53,620 nt of DNA from Lachnospiraceae bacterium (GCA_910575475.1 CAJTGD010000038.1:1-53620); one strand, 5' to 3'. Positions 35,249-44,997 are shown, counted from the first letter of the stretch. The notes: generated by a model from the letters alone, not told the origin. Program-made: numbers and translations.

Positions 35249-35941
35249 TTACTGCAGCCGCATCGGATTGACCTTGATGCCAGGGCCCATTGTGGAGGTG
35301 AGTGTCACGCTCTTTAAGAACTGTCCCTTTACTGCTGCGGGTCTTGCTTTTATAATTGCATCAACAAGCGTCTGGAAGTTGTCCGCTAACTGCTCCTCGG
35401 TAAAGGAAGCCTTACCGATCGGCACATGGATAATGTTCGTCTTGTCCAATCTGTACTCAATCTTACCAGCTTTGATATCGTTGATCGCCTTCGTAACATC
35501 CATCGTTACGGTACCTGCCTTCGGGTTCGGCATAAGGCCCTTCGGTCCAAGTACACGTCCAAGACGTCCAACAACACCCATCATATCCGGTGTAGCAACC
35601 ACTACGTCAAAATCCAGCCAGCCTTCATTCTGGATCTTCGGAACCAGCTCCTGTCCGCCTACGTAGTCAGCGCCTGCTGCCTGAGCCTCGTCAGCCTTTG
35701 CGTCCTTAGCAAATACAAGGATACGAACGGTCTTACCTGTTCCATGAGGCAGTACAACCGCGCCACGGATCTGCTGGTCAGCATGACGGCCGTCACATCC
35801 GGTTCTGATATGAGCTTCGATTGTCTCATCAAATTTTGCAACTGCTGCTTTCTTTACCAGAGAAATAGCCTCTGCCTTCTCGTAAAGATTGCCTCTCTGG
35901 ATCTGTTTTGCAGCTTCGATATATTTCTTTCCTCGTTTCAT
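35249..35941 (-). CDS. rplA: Ribosomal protein L1
   Basis: This is a 230-residue protein of the mobile L1 stalk on the 50S E-site side. KYIEAAKQIQRGNLYEKAEAI, VLPHGTGKTVRILVFAK, VATPDMMGVVGRLGRVLGP and KGLMPNPKAGTVT are standard. In many bacteria L1 represses its own operon by binding an mRNA mimic of its rRNA site. A candidate site lies immediately upstream at 35958-35987. Confidence 0.98.
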   Translation of the reverse strand: MKRGKKYIEAAKQIQRGNLYEKAEAISLVKKAAVAKFDETIEAHIRTGCDGRHADQQIRGAVVLPHGTGKTVRILVFAKDAKADEAQAAGADYVGGQELVPKIQNEGWLDFDVVVATPDMMGVVGRLGRVLGPKGLMPNPKAGTVTMDVTKAINDIKAGKIEYRLDKTNIIHVPIGKASFTEEQLADNFQTLVDAIIKARPAAVKGQFLKSVTLTSTMGPGIKVNPMRLQ

Positions 35942-35957
35942 TCTATATAACCTCCTT

Positions 35958-35987
35958 GTGGTATTGGCGGGATCGAACCCCTCCCAC
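35958..35987 (-). promoter_or_regulatory. Putative L1-binding element before rplA
   Basis: The minus strand reads GTGGGAGGGG, TTCGAT, then CCCGCCAATACCAC, ending directly at the AAGGAGG of rplA. GTGG pairs with CCAC and GGG with CCC, leaving asymmetric internal loops. As I recall it, the L1-stalk base of 23S rRNA carries a similar GGUGGGAG...AAUACCACC pair. A second copy precedes rplK. Confidence 0.65.
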
Positions 35988-36030
35988 TGATTTCTTCTTC
36001 GTTACCAGGGTAAAGTGCCCGCAGATGCGC

Positions 36031-36453
36031 TTACTCTACGGTTACGCCCATAGAACGGCAGGTTCCCTCGATCATACTCATAGCAGCTTCCAATGACGCG
36101 GCATTCAGGTCAGGCATCTTTGTCTTGGCAATCTCTTCTACCTGGGCCTTCGTGATCTTCGCGACCTTGGTCTTGTTCGGAACACCTGAACCGGACTTGA
36201 TGTTGCATGCCTTCTTGATCAGGACCGCTGCCGGAGGAGTCTTTGTAACGAAGCTGAAGCTTCTGTCACTGTATACAGTAATGACAACCGGGATGATGAG
36301 GTCACCCTGGTCTGCTGTCCTTGCATTGAACTGCTTTGTAAATTCAACGATATTGACGCCATGCTGTCCAAGCGCAGGACCTACCGGCGGTGCAGGAGTT
36401 GCCTTGCCGGCCGGAATCTGTAACTTAATATAACCTTCTACTTTTTTTGCCAT
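36031..36453 (-). CDS. rplK: Ribosomal protein L11
   Basis: This is a 140-residue protein of the GTPase-associated centre. KLQIPAGKATPAPPVGPALG and FTKQFNART form the N-terminal domain; KTPPAAVLIKKA and the C-terminal rRNA-binding part ending GTCRSMGVTVE follow. Its ribosome binding site AAGGAGG abuts a candidate L1-binding element. Confidence 0.98.
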   Translation of the reverse strand: MAKKVEGYIKLQIPAGKATPAPPVGPALGQHGVNIVEFTKQFNARTADQGDLIIPVVITVYSDRSFSFVTKTPPAAVLIKKACNIKSGSGVPNKTKVAKITKAQVEEIAKTKMPDLNAASLEAAMSMIEGTCRSMGVTVE

Positions 36454-36469
36454 TTTTCATTACCTCCTT

Positions 36470-36499
36470 GTGGTATTGGCGGGATAAAATCCCTCCCAC
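36470..36499 (-). promoter_or_regulatory. Putative L1-binding element before rplK
   Basis: The minus strand reads GTGGGAGGG, ATTTTAT, then CCCGCCAATACCAC, again ending at AAGGAGG. It shares both arms exactly with the element before rplA while the loop differs. Binding there would hide the rplK ribosome binding site. Confidence 0.7.
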
Positions 36500-36502
36500 T
36501 TC

Positions 36503-37018
36503 TTATTCCATCTTCTTGACTTCTGAAAAGCTGAGTTCGACCGGTGTCTCACGGCCAAACAGTTCCACATTGATCGACAGGCTCTCCTTCTGCTCGTTGA
36601 CGCTCTGCACCACGCCCACAGTGCCTTCCCAGGCCCCGTTGAGTACGATCACGGCGTCGCCCTGCTCAAAGCTGACCTTTACTTCCTGACGGATGCCGAA
36701 TCTCTCCATCTCATCCTCTTCCAGAGGAACCGGCTTGGATCCGGGTCCGACAAATCCTGTCACACCCCGTGTGTTCCGGACAACATACCATGTGTCATCA
36801 TTCATATACATATGAATCATAACATAGCCTGGAAACAGCTTTTTCATGCTGACCTTCTGAACACCATTCTTCTGCTCGATCACTTCCTCGAGGGGAACCC
36901 GGACTTCCAGGATCTGGTCTTCCAGATGACGGTTTTCAATTGTCTTGTCAATGTTTGCTTTTACTTTGTTCTCATACCCGGAATAGGTATGAACCACATA
37001 CCATCTTGCCTCTGACAT
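36503..37018 (-). CDS. nusG: Transcription factor NusG
   Basis: This 171-residue factor binds RNA polymerase and links it to Rho or the ribosome. The NGN domain starts ARWYVVHTYSGYENKVKANI and contains KKLFPGYVMIHMYM and NTRGVTGFVG. The C-terminal KOW motif is VSFEQGDAVIVLNGAWEGTVG. Its stop codon is only 3 nt from the L1-like element of rplK. Confidence 0.98.
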   Translation of the reverse strand: MSEARWYVVHTYSGYENKVKANIDKTIENRHLEDQILEVRVPLEEVIEQKNGVQKVSMKKLFPGYVMIHMYMNDDTWYVVRNTRGVTGFVGPGSKPVPLEEDEMERFGIRQEVKVSFEQGDAVIVLNGAWEGTVGVVQSVNEQKESLSINVELFGRETPVELSFSEVKKME

Positions 37019-37071
37019 AAAATCACCTTTCCGTTATGGCTTAGTATCTGTTCCGAACAGTTACATGGCTT

Positions 37072-37281
37072 TTACTTTACCAAAAGGTCAATCCCGTATT
37101 TCATGATAGCATCGATCACTGTGATGATCACTCCCAATAATACGGAAACGCTCACAACTGCCGTTGTCTGCTTGGCTAACGCATTTTTATCCGGCCAGAT
37201 GACCTTCTTGAACTCTGCCTGAAGCCCTTTGAACCAGCTTTTCTTCTGAGTTTTTTCTGCTTTTCCGCTCATATCATCCAC
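37072..37281 (-). CDS. secE: Preprotein translocase subunit SecE
   Basis: This is a 69-residue single-span membrane protein of the SecYEG channel. The amphipathic FKGLQAEFKKVIWPDKN is diagnostic, followed by one hydrophobic helix (VVSVSVLLGVIITVIDAIM). GGAGG fits the ATG at 37281. Confidence 0.96.
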   Translation of the reverse strand: MDDMSGKAEKTQKKSWFKGLQAEFKKVIWPDKNALAKQTTAVVSVSVLLGVIITVIDAIMKYGIDLLVK

Positions 37282-37296
37282 TTCCCTCCAAAATGA

Positions 37297-37446
37297 CTAT
37301 TTTGTCTCTTTGTGCAGTGTGTGGGATCTGCAGAACTTACAGTACTTCTTGGTCTCCATGCGTTCCGGATGTGTTTTCTTATCCTTGGTCATGTTGTAAT
37401 TGCGGTTCTTGCATTCCGTACATTCCAATGTGATTCTTGTGCGCAC
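37297..37446 (-). CDS. rpmG: Ribosomal protein L33
   Basis: This is a 49-residue zinc-type L33: ITLECTECKNRNYNM and KKYCKFCRSHTLHKETK give two Cys pairs. The true start is the GTG at 37446 with AGGTGG upstream; the frame is open for 41 more codons but these are not coding-like. It is the first gene of rpmG-secE-nusG-rplKA. Confidence 0.95.
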   Translation of the reverse strand: MRTRITLECTECKNRNYNMTKDKKTHPERMETKKYCKFCRSHTLHKETK

Positions 37447-37610
37447 AACTTCCACCTCGCTTTTTCTCAGAGCACCTCCCAGAACTCCGCCGCCAAGACC
37501 AGTACGGTCAAAAATCCCCGGATGCTCGCTTGATTCACTACATGTTACTGATGGTTGCGAAGCCATCAAATTTAGGCATAAAAAAAAGACCTACTTCCAA
37601 TCGCAGTGAA

Positions 37611-37640
37611 ATTGTAACACATGGGGGATGGGGAAGTCAA
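37611..37640 (-). promoter_or_regulatory. Promoter of rpmG-secE-nusG
   Basis: On the minus strand TTGACT (complement of 37635-37640) and TACAAT (complement of 37611-37616) are 18 nt apart. The transcript would have a leader of about 155 nt. Confidence 0.7.
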
Positions 37641-37709
37641 GTCTTTTCTTTGCATTATCTATTTTCTTTCATTTTAATTTTATCAGCATCATTACTCCAC
37701 TCGCTGAGT

Positions 37710-37815
37710 TTATTTATCCTCTGTTATCGCAAGAGTCAAAGTCATACAGGTCTGGCCGTATGCTCCCTGCATATTTCCATTGTGCCTGCGCCAAATAAGA
37801 AATTTACCCATAAGC
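37710..37815 (-). pseudogene. Degenerate copy of the small protein gene at 47454-47744
   Basis: On the minus strand one frame reads FLIWRRHNGNMQGAYGQT and ends at a TAA at 37710. The intact gene at 47454 has FIWRRPNGNMQGARGQA. About 40 of 48 bases match over this core. No start codon or full-length frame remains, so this is a gene fragment. Both copies point the same way. Confidence 0.65.
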
Positions 37816-37860
37816 CATTTCAATGCCACTTACAAACTTTATCTGACATACCTCTAGAAA

Positions 37861-37883
37861 ATTATACCAAGTCACGGTATAAT
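37861..37883 (-). terminator. Weak hairpin after the giant repeat gene
   Basis: ATTATACC (37861-37868) pairs with GGTATAAT (37876-37883). On the minus strand TTTC follows. The stem is AT-rich, so termination would be weak. A further GGTATAAT lies at 37885-37892. Confidence 0.4.
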
Positions 37884-37909
37884 CTGGTATAATTTTCCAA
37901 GATTTTAGA

Positions 37910-40900
37910 TTACCACAGTGCCTCTATTCTCATAATTTCCGTATTTGCATCCAGATAACACTCCACCTCCTTATTCGCCTCATCATATATCCACACGGTC
38001 TCTGCACATCCTAAATCCTTTCGGACAGCACGCTGTAATTGTGAATCCTGATAGATTTCACGAATCACACGATTATAAAAATCATACCATACAAGTACAC
38101 GCGCACAACCTGTATTTTCACAATCCAAAAGTTCCCCTCTTAAACCATTATAAGAAGTTTTTATATTATTCCCTCGTTCATCATACTGATATGTACAACC
38201 TGCATAATATAATTTCGCATTAATAACTGCCTTACCATCAATCCCACAATAAATTGTAGAGACACATTGACCGTATGAATCATACTCATTACGACAGATG
38301 GCATATCCCTCACCCTGATGCATTACTAGATTTCCTTTTGCATCATAATATCGCATTTCCTTCACTTTCCCATATTTATACGAACACTCATATAAAGCAT
38401 AACCGCCATCTTTGTAGCCAACTGGATTCCCATCAGAATCAAAATAGCGCACTGATATTTCATTTCCAAAATCGTCATACTCTGATTGTATCTGCGCAAA
38501 ACCCAAATCTTCTCGGTTGATAACCTTGCCATTTTTTCCTATAAACCATGTATTCGTCTGATTCCCTTTGGCATCATATGCATACTTCTTTCCTGCACAA
38601 TGGTTTTCCTTATGAATAATCAGATTTCCGTCTTTTCCATAATACAATTCAGAAAGTGTTCTTCCGTTGTCATCATACTCATATCGAACAATAGCATAAC
38701 CATAACGGCTATGCAACGTAAGCTCTGTATCTGCCCCCCAATATTGAACCTCCATTAAATGATTATCCTCATATATTTTTTTCAAAAATACATAATCACC
38801 GTCCTTGGTAAAAGCAGGAAAATTATCAGCAGTCCAATAACTGACTTCCGTTTCATTCCCCAGTCTATCATATTCCGAATGTATACGAGTATATCCAAAA
38901 TATTCCTGGCTGATAAGATTGAAGTCCTGATCAAGATACTGTGTATCTGTCTGATTCCCTTTGGCATCATAGGAATACATTATACCTGAGTAACCTTTTT
39001 CTTCATGAGAAACAGGCTCTCCTGCTACATCAAAGTATAATTCAGAAAGTTTCTTTCCATTCACGTCATACTCATATTTTACAGAAGCATATCTTTTGTC
39101 ATAAAGAACCCTCTTCCCATCGACACCATAATACCTCTGTTCCATAAGCCTACCCCTGATATAAGTCCGCCCAGTAAAAGCATATCCGCCGTCCTTCAAT
39201 GTAGCACGGTTTCCGTTCATATCATAATACGCAGTGCCAATCTCATTTCCATTGGAATTATATCTGGAACGAGACATTGCATACCCCAGATCTCTGCGGC
39301 ACATCATTTTGCCATCTGCTCCAATATAACATTCCTCTGTCCGATTCCCCCTCTGATCATATTCATATTCAAAGCCGGCGCAATAGGAATCCTGGCTAAC
39401 AACCAATTTTCCATTGGCATTATAAAAATATCTGGATAATTCGTTCCCTTTCCCATCGTAAGTACAGCATATTTTTGCATAACCCAAGTCCTCCCGATCC
39501 ATCGGCTTTCCATCTTCCCCCACATACTGGATATAAGACTCATTTCCATACTCGTCATAATCATACTGAATCTCTGCATAGTGATTTTCCTTATGTATAA
39601 CCCGTGTGTATTTTTCATTGTAATAAGAACACACCCTGTTACGTCCATACGCATCATACTGATATTCAATCATCGCATATCCGGTATCAGTGCGTGACAC
39701 CAAACCTCCTCGTACATTTCTATAATATGATTTGATTTTCTGTCCATCTTTAAATTTATTAATGCTAATTGCATATCCCTCGTCTTTCCGCATTACCAAC
39801 TCTCCATCGATGCTTCGATAGACTGTTTTTATTTCATTTCCTGAATCATCATATGTAGAAACCACCTGCGCATATCCCAAATCACTGCGCTCCATCAGCT
39901 TGCCGTCCACTCCGATATAAGATGTGGAGGTTCTCCTCCCTTTCTCATCATATTCATATTTCAATCCGGCACAATGCTTTTCCGCATTCATTACTGGTTT
40001 CACATCATCCTCGTAAAAAAATTCTGATATACACTGTCCATACTCGTCATACTCATATTTCAGAAAAGTATATTCCTGTTTGAGTAACGGAACTTGGTTT
40101 CCTCCCTTAAACTCGAAACAACGAAATTCACACTCTTTCCCCCTGTCATATGTCAGCTCGTAGTATCCATACCCTCGTCCTTTCCACGCGGATGGCTTTT
40201 TATCAATGCCATAGAATGCTTCTGCAGTCACATTTCCACAGCTGTCGTACTCTGAGTCGACATAGGCATAGCCCAAATCATCACGTACCATGAGCTGGCC
40301 GTCAATTCCAAGATATTCTTTTCTGGTATTGTTGCCGCATTTATCATATTTTAAATTCATACCTGCACAATGATATTTTGTACTGATTACAGGAGACCCT
40401 TCCGTATCAAAATAAAACTCCGATTTACGCTGTCCATATTGATCAAACTCATATTTTATAATGGCATAGCCGCAATCCTTCCGCATAATCAGCTTCCTGT
40501 CTTCATCAAAATAGCGGCATTCTATACAACGGCCATTCTCATAAGTATCCTGAAATGAAACATAACCACGCCCTTTATATACCGTAGGTTTGTTATGGAC
40601 GTCAAAATAAGATTCGCTGATTAAGTTCCCGACCGGATCATACTCTTTTTTGACTTTTGCAAAACCCAATTCCTTTTGAGTCATCAACTTGCCATTTACT
40701 CCAATATACCGGACACTTGATTCATTCCCATTTTTATCATATTGATACAATAAACCGGCACAACCATATTCCGTGTTAACAATCAACCGCTCCCCGGTAT
40801 CATAGTACAGTATAGATTTACAATTGCCATATGCATCATACTGATATTTCACAACCGCATAGCCCTCGTCATTCCGTATGATTGGTTTCTTGTGCGCGTC

Positions 40901-43480
40901 CTGGAAAATAGATTTTGTTATCCTCCAGTTCTTATATTCATTTTTGCAGGACGAATAGCCGCCTTCATTACAGAAAGTTGGCATGCTGTCTGTATCTAGG
41001 TATTCGATCATCAATTCATTCCCAAAAGCATCAAATGTCTTATGGAATTGTGCATAACCCAAATCTCTTCGGAGCATTAGCTTACCGCCCGAATCAAAAT
41101 AACTGCAATGACTCCAGTTTCCTCTCTTATCATAGCGGTATCGCTTACCCGCACACTGATAGTAACTACTGAGGGCTGGCTTTTCCTTTGTATCATAATA
41201 AAATTCAGATATGTACTGCCCATACGGGTCATACGCATATTGTACAAGTGCATATCCATATTTATTATGTATTACTGCATCGCCGTCCTCCTTGTCAAAA
41301 CATCGAAACTCTTTCAGCATATTTTTGTCAAAAATCTGTTCAAAGTATCCGTATCCACCTTCCTTATATATGGCCGGCTGGCCCTCAGTATCGAAATATA
41401 CTTCTTTTATCTTATTTCCTAAATGATCATATTCAGAATGCTGGTGCGCATAACCCAGATCAGAGCGTATCATCAGTTCCCCGTCTAAGTCAATGTATTG
41501 TATATCATCCTGGTTTCCCATATCGTCATAGTCATACTTAAAACCGGCGCAGTGATATTTTGTACTGATAACAGAATTGTGTTCCGCATCAAAATATCTT
41601 TCGGACTTGCATAGTCTTTTATCATTATACTCATATTCTACAGAAGCATAACCTGTATCACTGCGCAGGACAGGCTTTCCCTCCGTATCAAAATATTCAC
41701 TCTTCATACATAGCCCGTTTTCATAAGTATCTAAATAGGATGCATATCCCCTTTTCAGCAATGCAGGCTTGTCACGGTTGTCAAAATAAGACACGCTCTC
41801 CAGATTCCCGACAGCATCATATTCCTTTTCCAACCGTGCAAATCCCCAATCACTTCGAATCATATACCGATTCTTGATTCCTATACACCTGATTTCTTTT
41901 TCACGTCCACGTTTATCATAATCATATTTAAAACCGGCGCAATGATATTCCGTGTTGATGACAGGCTTATCATAAGTATCAAAATAACGAATGGAACTGC
42001 GCTGGTTATAGTGATTATATTGATATCTTACAATTGCATAGCCCTCATCTTTCCTTAGGACTAAGTTATCATTTTTGTCCAGATACCGGCATTCTTCCAG
42101 ATTTCCATTCCCATTTACACTTTCATATTGATATTCAATAGATACATAACCTTCGTTCAAGGGAGTCGGATTTCCTTTAGCATCTAAGTAAGTAATTTTT
42201 CGCAGATTTCCGGAATCGTAATATTCTGCATAACGTTTTGCTACCCCCAGATCCCTGCGGGTCGCAATGCCTCCCCCCGGACCTAGATAAGAGACCGTTT
42301 TTCGATTCCCGTTCTCATCAGGTTCATATAAAAATCCGGCACAGTGATACTCCGAATGAACAGTTGGATTTCCTTCTGTATCCAGATAATATTCCGAAGT
42401 ACAGAATCCCATATTATTATATGTGAATTCAATTGCGGCGTAACCTTTATCCCTGCGCAAAATTAAATTATGCCTGGCATCAAGAAAGCGTTTCGAAGAA
42501 ACCAGTCCATTTTCGTCATACTCATATTTTTGTATCGCGCAACCGATATCCGTGCGAAGTGTAAGCTTCTCAGCAACATCCAGGTATTGCTCCTCCTTTG
42601 TTTTCCCATCATCGTAATATTTATAATCTATGGCAGCAATTCCAGTTGTAATATCAGCAGTAAGCTGAAATTCCTGATTTACAAGATCATAATAGCCCTT
42701 TCTCTCTAATAGGCCGTCCGGCCTGTATTCCCAGCATATCATCGCATACCCTGTGTCTACACGCTTTACGGTCTTTCCCTGGGTATCTTCATACCATTCT
42801 CGGAGTAGATTCCCGTCTTCCGTATATTCATACCAAATCTTAGCCACATTATAATCTGCCCGCAAGGCAGGACGCCCCATCTGGTCAAAATAGGCTTCCC
42901 AGACCACTTGCCCGTTTCCGTCATAACGCCGTTCCCTTCCTGCATAACCCTTTTCTGGAAGCAACACTTTTCTTTCATTCAAATCATAATAAAATTCCGT
43001 AACTGTCCCACCTGTCTCCTGGCTGAACCTGTCATATTTCACAGATGCATATCCCAGCTCTCTGTTGAAAGTCGGTTTCTTCCATGTATCCAGATATTTT
43101 ACCTGAATCACTCGATTATCTGGGCCGTAAATCCTCTCTACCGCCGCATATCCGCCTTTATGCGGGCAACGATGAGATTCCTCGTCAAAATATATTTCAC
43201 ATGTAACATATTTTTTCCGATTATACTTATATCTTGTTTTTGCAAATCCATCTTCATTCAAAACAAGATGATAGCCTTCACCGTCCTCATCTTTCCCGTA
43301 ATACCCCTTTGACAGAACCATGTTTTCTTTATTCAGCTTATATTGTATGGAAGAATAATTTCTGTTCTGGTCAAACTTCTTTTCTTCCTGAACCGCACCA
43401 TTCTCATCCAAATATTGTTTCCCATGTTCCTCGCCATCTGGCTGGCTTTCCGAAATACCACCTTGTACAGTCCTTTCCAT
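37910..43480 (-). CDS. Giant YD/RHS-like repeat protein, main (C-terminal) ORF
   Basis: This frame of 1856 codons is filled almost entirely by units of about 23 residues of the type GYA..xYxYDxxGNxxSxxYFDxxGKPV. Units alternate in a set order, marked by HCAG, then a YIGxDGKLM/DLGYA unit, then a YFD/GGY unit, then a degenerate one. This makes a super-repeat of about 95 residues. The pattern recalls YD/RHS repeats, but no RHS core domain or C-terminal toxin is seen. The frame is open about 85 codons upstream of its first ATG and has no ribosome binding site there. It is probably the main part of the gene starting at 45190. The region is AT-richer than its neighbours. Function unknown. Confidence 0.75.
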   Translation of the reverse strand: MERTVQGGISESQPDGEEHGKQYLDENGAVQEEKKFDQNRNYSSIQYKLNKENMVLSKGYYGKDEDGEGYHLVLNEDGFAKTRYKYNRKKYVTCEIYFDEESHRCPHKGGYAAVERIYGPDNRVIQVKYLDTWKKPTFNRELGYASVKYDRFSQETGGTVTEFYYDLNERKVLLPEKGYAGRERRYDGNGQVVWEAYFDQMGRPALRADYNVAKIWYEYTEDGNLLREWYEDTQGKTVKRVDTGYAMICWEYRPDGLLERKGYYDLVNQEFQLTADITTGIAAIDYKYYDDGKTKEEQYLDVAEKLTLRTDIGCAIQKYEYDENGLVSSKRFLDARHNLILRRDKGYAAIEFTYNNMGFCTSEYYLDTEGNPTVHSEYHCAGFLYEPDENGNRKTVSYLGPGGGIATRRDLGVAKRYAEYYDSGNLRKITYLDAKGNPTPLNEGYVSIEYQYESVNGNGNLEECRYLDKNDNLVLRKDEGYAIVRYQYNHYNQRSSIRYFDTYDKPVINTEYHCAGFKYDYDKRGREKEIRCIGIKNRYMIRSDWGFARLEKEYDAVGNLESVSYFDNRDKPALLKRGYASYLDTYENGLCMKSEYFDTEGKPVLRSDTGYASVEYEYNDKRLCKSERYFDAEHNSVISTKYHCAGFKYDYDDMGNQDDIQYIDLDGELMIRSDLGYAHQHSEYDHLGNKIKEVYFDTEGQPAIYKEGGYGYFEQIFDKNMLKEFRCFDKEDGDAVIHNKYGYALVQYAYDPYGQYISEFYYDTKEKPALSSYYQCAGKRYRYDKRGNWSHCSYFDSGGKLMLRRDLGYAQFHKTFDAFGNELMIEYLDTDSMPTFCNEGGYSSCKNEYKNWRITKSIFQDAHKKPIIRNDEGYAVVKYQYDAYGNCKSILYYDTGERLIVNTEYGCAGLLYQYDKNGNESSVRYIGVNGKLMTQKELGFAKVKKEYDPVGNLISESYFDVHNKPTVYKGRGYVSFQDTYENGRCIECRYFDEDRKLIMRKDCGYAIIKYEFDQYGQRKSEFYFDTEGSPVISTKYHCAGMNLKYDKCGNNTRKEYLGIDGQLMVRDDLGYAYVDSEYDSCGNVTAEAFYGIDKKPSAWKGRGYGYYELTYDRGKECEFRCFEFKGGNQVPLLKQEYTFLKYEYDEYGQCISEFFYEDDVKPVMNAEKHCAGLKYEYDEKGRRTSTSYIGVDGKLMERSDLGYAQVVSTYDDSGNEIKTVYRSIDGELVMRKDEGYAISINKFKDGQKIKSYYRNVRGGLVSRTDTGYAMIEYQYDAYGRNRVCSYYNEKYTRVIHKENHYAEIQYDYDEYGNESYIQYVGEDGKPMDREDLGYAKICCTYDGKGNELSRYFYNANGKLVVSQDSYCAGFEYEYDQRGNRTEECYIGADGKMMCRRDLGYAMSRSRYNSNGNEIGTAYYDMNGNRATLKDGGYAFTGRTYIRGRLMEQRYYGVDGKRVLYDKRYASVKYEYDVNGKKLSELYFDVAGEPVSHEEKGYSGIMYSYDAKGNQTDTQYLDQDFNLISQEYFGYTRIHSEYDRLGNETEVSYWTADNFPAFTKDGDYVFLKKIYEDNHLMEVQYWGADTELTLHSRYGYAIVRYEYDDNGRTLSELYYGKDGNLIIHKENHCAGKKYAYDAKGNQTNTWFIGKNGKVINREDLGFAQIQSEYDDFGNEISVRYFDSDGNPVGYKDGGYALYECSYKYGKVKEMRYYDAKGNLVMHQGEGYAICRNEYDSYGQCVSTIYCGIDGKAVINAKLYYAGCTYQYDERGNNIKTSYNGLRGELLDCENTGCARVLVWYDFYNRVIREIYQDSQLQRAVRKDLGCAETVWIYDEANKEVECYLDANTEIMRIEALW

Positions 43481-43527
43481 CTGTCTTTTCCAACTCCCTG
43501 ACTTTCCATCCCCCTCTGGTTGGCCTT

Positions 43528-44997
43528 TTAGAATCTCTTCCTCTGCTCCGTGGACCCGACTGGTATCACCGTCTTCGAAAAAAAACGGATTGTTCTGCCA
43601 TCTGGACAGTTGTACGACAGAAACAGTGCTTTCGTCCTCCTCCTTTCCTTCAACATCATCAAGTATAATCCGCAGCCTCCTTCTAGCTGGAGTCGAATAC
43701 TCCTCAAAACCAATTCGTTGGCTGTGAGATTTTTTTCTCTAACCCGGTTGCCATCAATTCCATAATATTCTTCCTTTGTCAGCATTCCCTTCTCATTATA
43801 GCTATATCTGTACCGATACACCTGATTTGTATCATATTCCCAGTTCTCATTTTGACCCTTTTCCCTTCTTTCAACCAGATTCCCTTTTTCATAATCAAAT
43901 TCTTCAATCGCCACACCATAAAATCCGTCCGTCCTTTTTAAGCCCTCTTCATCACTATAATAACGGATACTCCTCAAATTTCCATCCTCATAGCAGAATT
44001 CTATCATCATGACACCCAAGTTATTACATACTGGATTCCCTTCATTATCCAGATAACACACCGCAGACAAATATCCATCCTGGTAAACATATCTTTCCCC
44101 ATTGACGCCATACGAATTTTTCTTCCCCGAACTCAAGCTACAGGTAAGGGGCCGCCCGTCAGGATTATATGTCACCTCAAATTGCTGTGACTTCATATCG
44201 TTTCCATCTGTCTCTCCTTCTGGTGTCCGGAGCAAAGTAGATTGAAGAAGCTGCGGCTGATCCTCAGAAGAATAGTTTGTAATCTCCATTCTGCCACTAC
44301 GATTACGCTCCATCTCCATATGCAACTTACCGTCGCTTCCATAATAAGAGACTCTTACAGGCTCCAGAAACCCAAAATCTTCTGCCAGTGAAAAAGCTTC
44401 TTCACCAATTGAACGGTATTTACCTTTATTTTTCTTACAATCATAGACAATGCGGGAAGTCTTCTTAAAAACCGACATACTATAAGCTGTAGAATGCTGC
44501 CTCATAACCTCTAACTGCCCATAAGGCTCTACATAGGTGAGAACAAATTTATGATGAAACTTCTGAATCTTCCAGTAACCTGCACGACCGCCCCTCTCTC
44601 TCCACGATAAAGCTTCGCCGACCCCGTCCGGCATTCCGTAAACCTCGGTTACCATGGCATAATACTCCGTGATGCTGCTAATCCAAATACTATAACCAAA
44701 CCAGAACAGAAGCAGTGTTCCGATAACCGTCCCCATTCTCCATCTCTTTGATTCGCACAATTTACACCATATTCTAGAACCCAGCTTATTCGTCCATTCT
44801 GTATAAGACTTCCATTTATCGCCTTTTACGTAAGAAGCAATATAAGAAATCACTTTACAAAATAGAAAGGCGCACATAAAAACAGCCGAGCAAAAAGCGA
44901 ACCAATATATTATTCCCTGATTTCGGTATTGTGCAATCATATAACCAATAGAGCAGTACGTCGCCAAAGTCAGTATTTTTTTCAATAAGATCCGCAA
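43528..44997 (-). CDS. Membrane-anchor and first repeats of the giant protein (middle ORF)
   Basis: This 489-codon frame opens with a TTG lacking a ribosome binding site, so it is probably not an independent gene. It begins inside the 111-codon ORF just upstream. It encodes three hydrophobic segments (KILTLATYCSIGYMIA, WFAFCSAVFMCAFLF, VIGTLLLFWFGYSIWI), a linker of about 100 residues and the first repeats (YVYQDGYLSAVCYLDNEGNPV, YYGIDGNRV). After an A7 tract at 43730-43736 its own reading loses repeat character and stops at 43528. The -1 frame runs on openly into the giant ORF. It is best read as the central part of one interrupted gene. Confidence 0.65.
   Translation of the reverse strand: MRILLKKILTLATYCSIGYMIAQYRNQGIIYWFAFCSAVFMCAFLFCKVISYIASYVKGDKWKSYTEWTNKLGSRIWCKLCESKRWRMGTVIGTLLLFWFGYSIWISSITEYYAMVTEVYGMPDGVGEALSWRERGGRAGYWKIQKFHHKFVLTYVEPYGQLEVMRQHSTAYSMSVFKKTSRIVYDCKKNKGKYRSIGEEAFSLAEDFGFLEPVRVSYYGSDGKLHMEMERNRSGRMEITNYSSEDQPQLLQSTLLRTPEGETDGNDMKSQQFEVTYNPDGRPLTCSLSSGKKNSYGVNGERYVYQDGYLSAVCYLDNEGNPVCNNLGVMMIEFCYEDGNLRSIRYYSDEEGLKRTDGFYGVAIEEFDYEKGNLVERREKGQNENWEYDTNQVYRYRYSYNEKGMLTKEEYYGIDGNRVREKNLTANELVLRSIRLQLEGGCGLYLMMLKERRRTKALFLSYNCPDGRTIRFFSKTVIPVGSTEQRKRF

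Noticed and set aside
35958..35987. Possible tRNA 3' part (GGTTCGATCC on the minus strand)
   Set aside because: It resembles a T arm, but no acceptor, D or anticodon arms surround it, and the twin element before rplK has a different loop. The L1-like element explains it better.
37910..43480. Rightward ORFs within the giant gene
   Set aside because: Several are rich in His, Ile and Tyr and simply mirror the repeat units on the other strand; none has a ribosome binding site.
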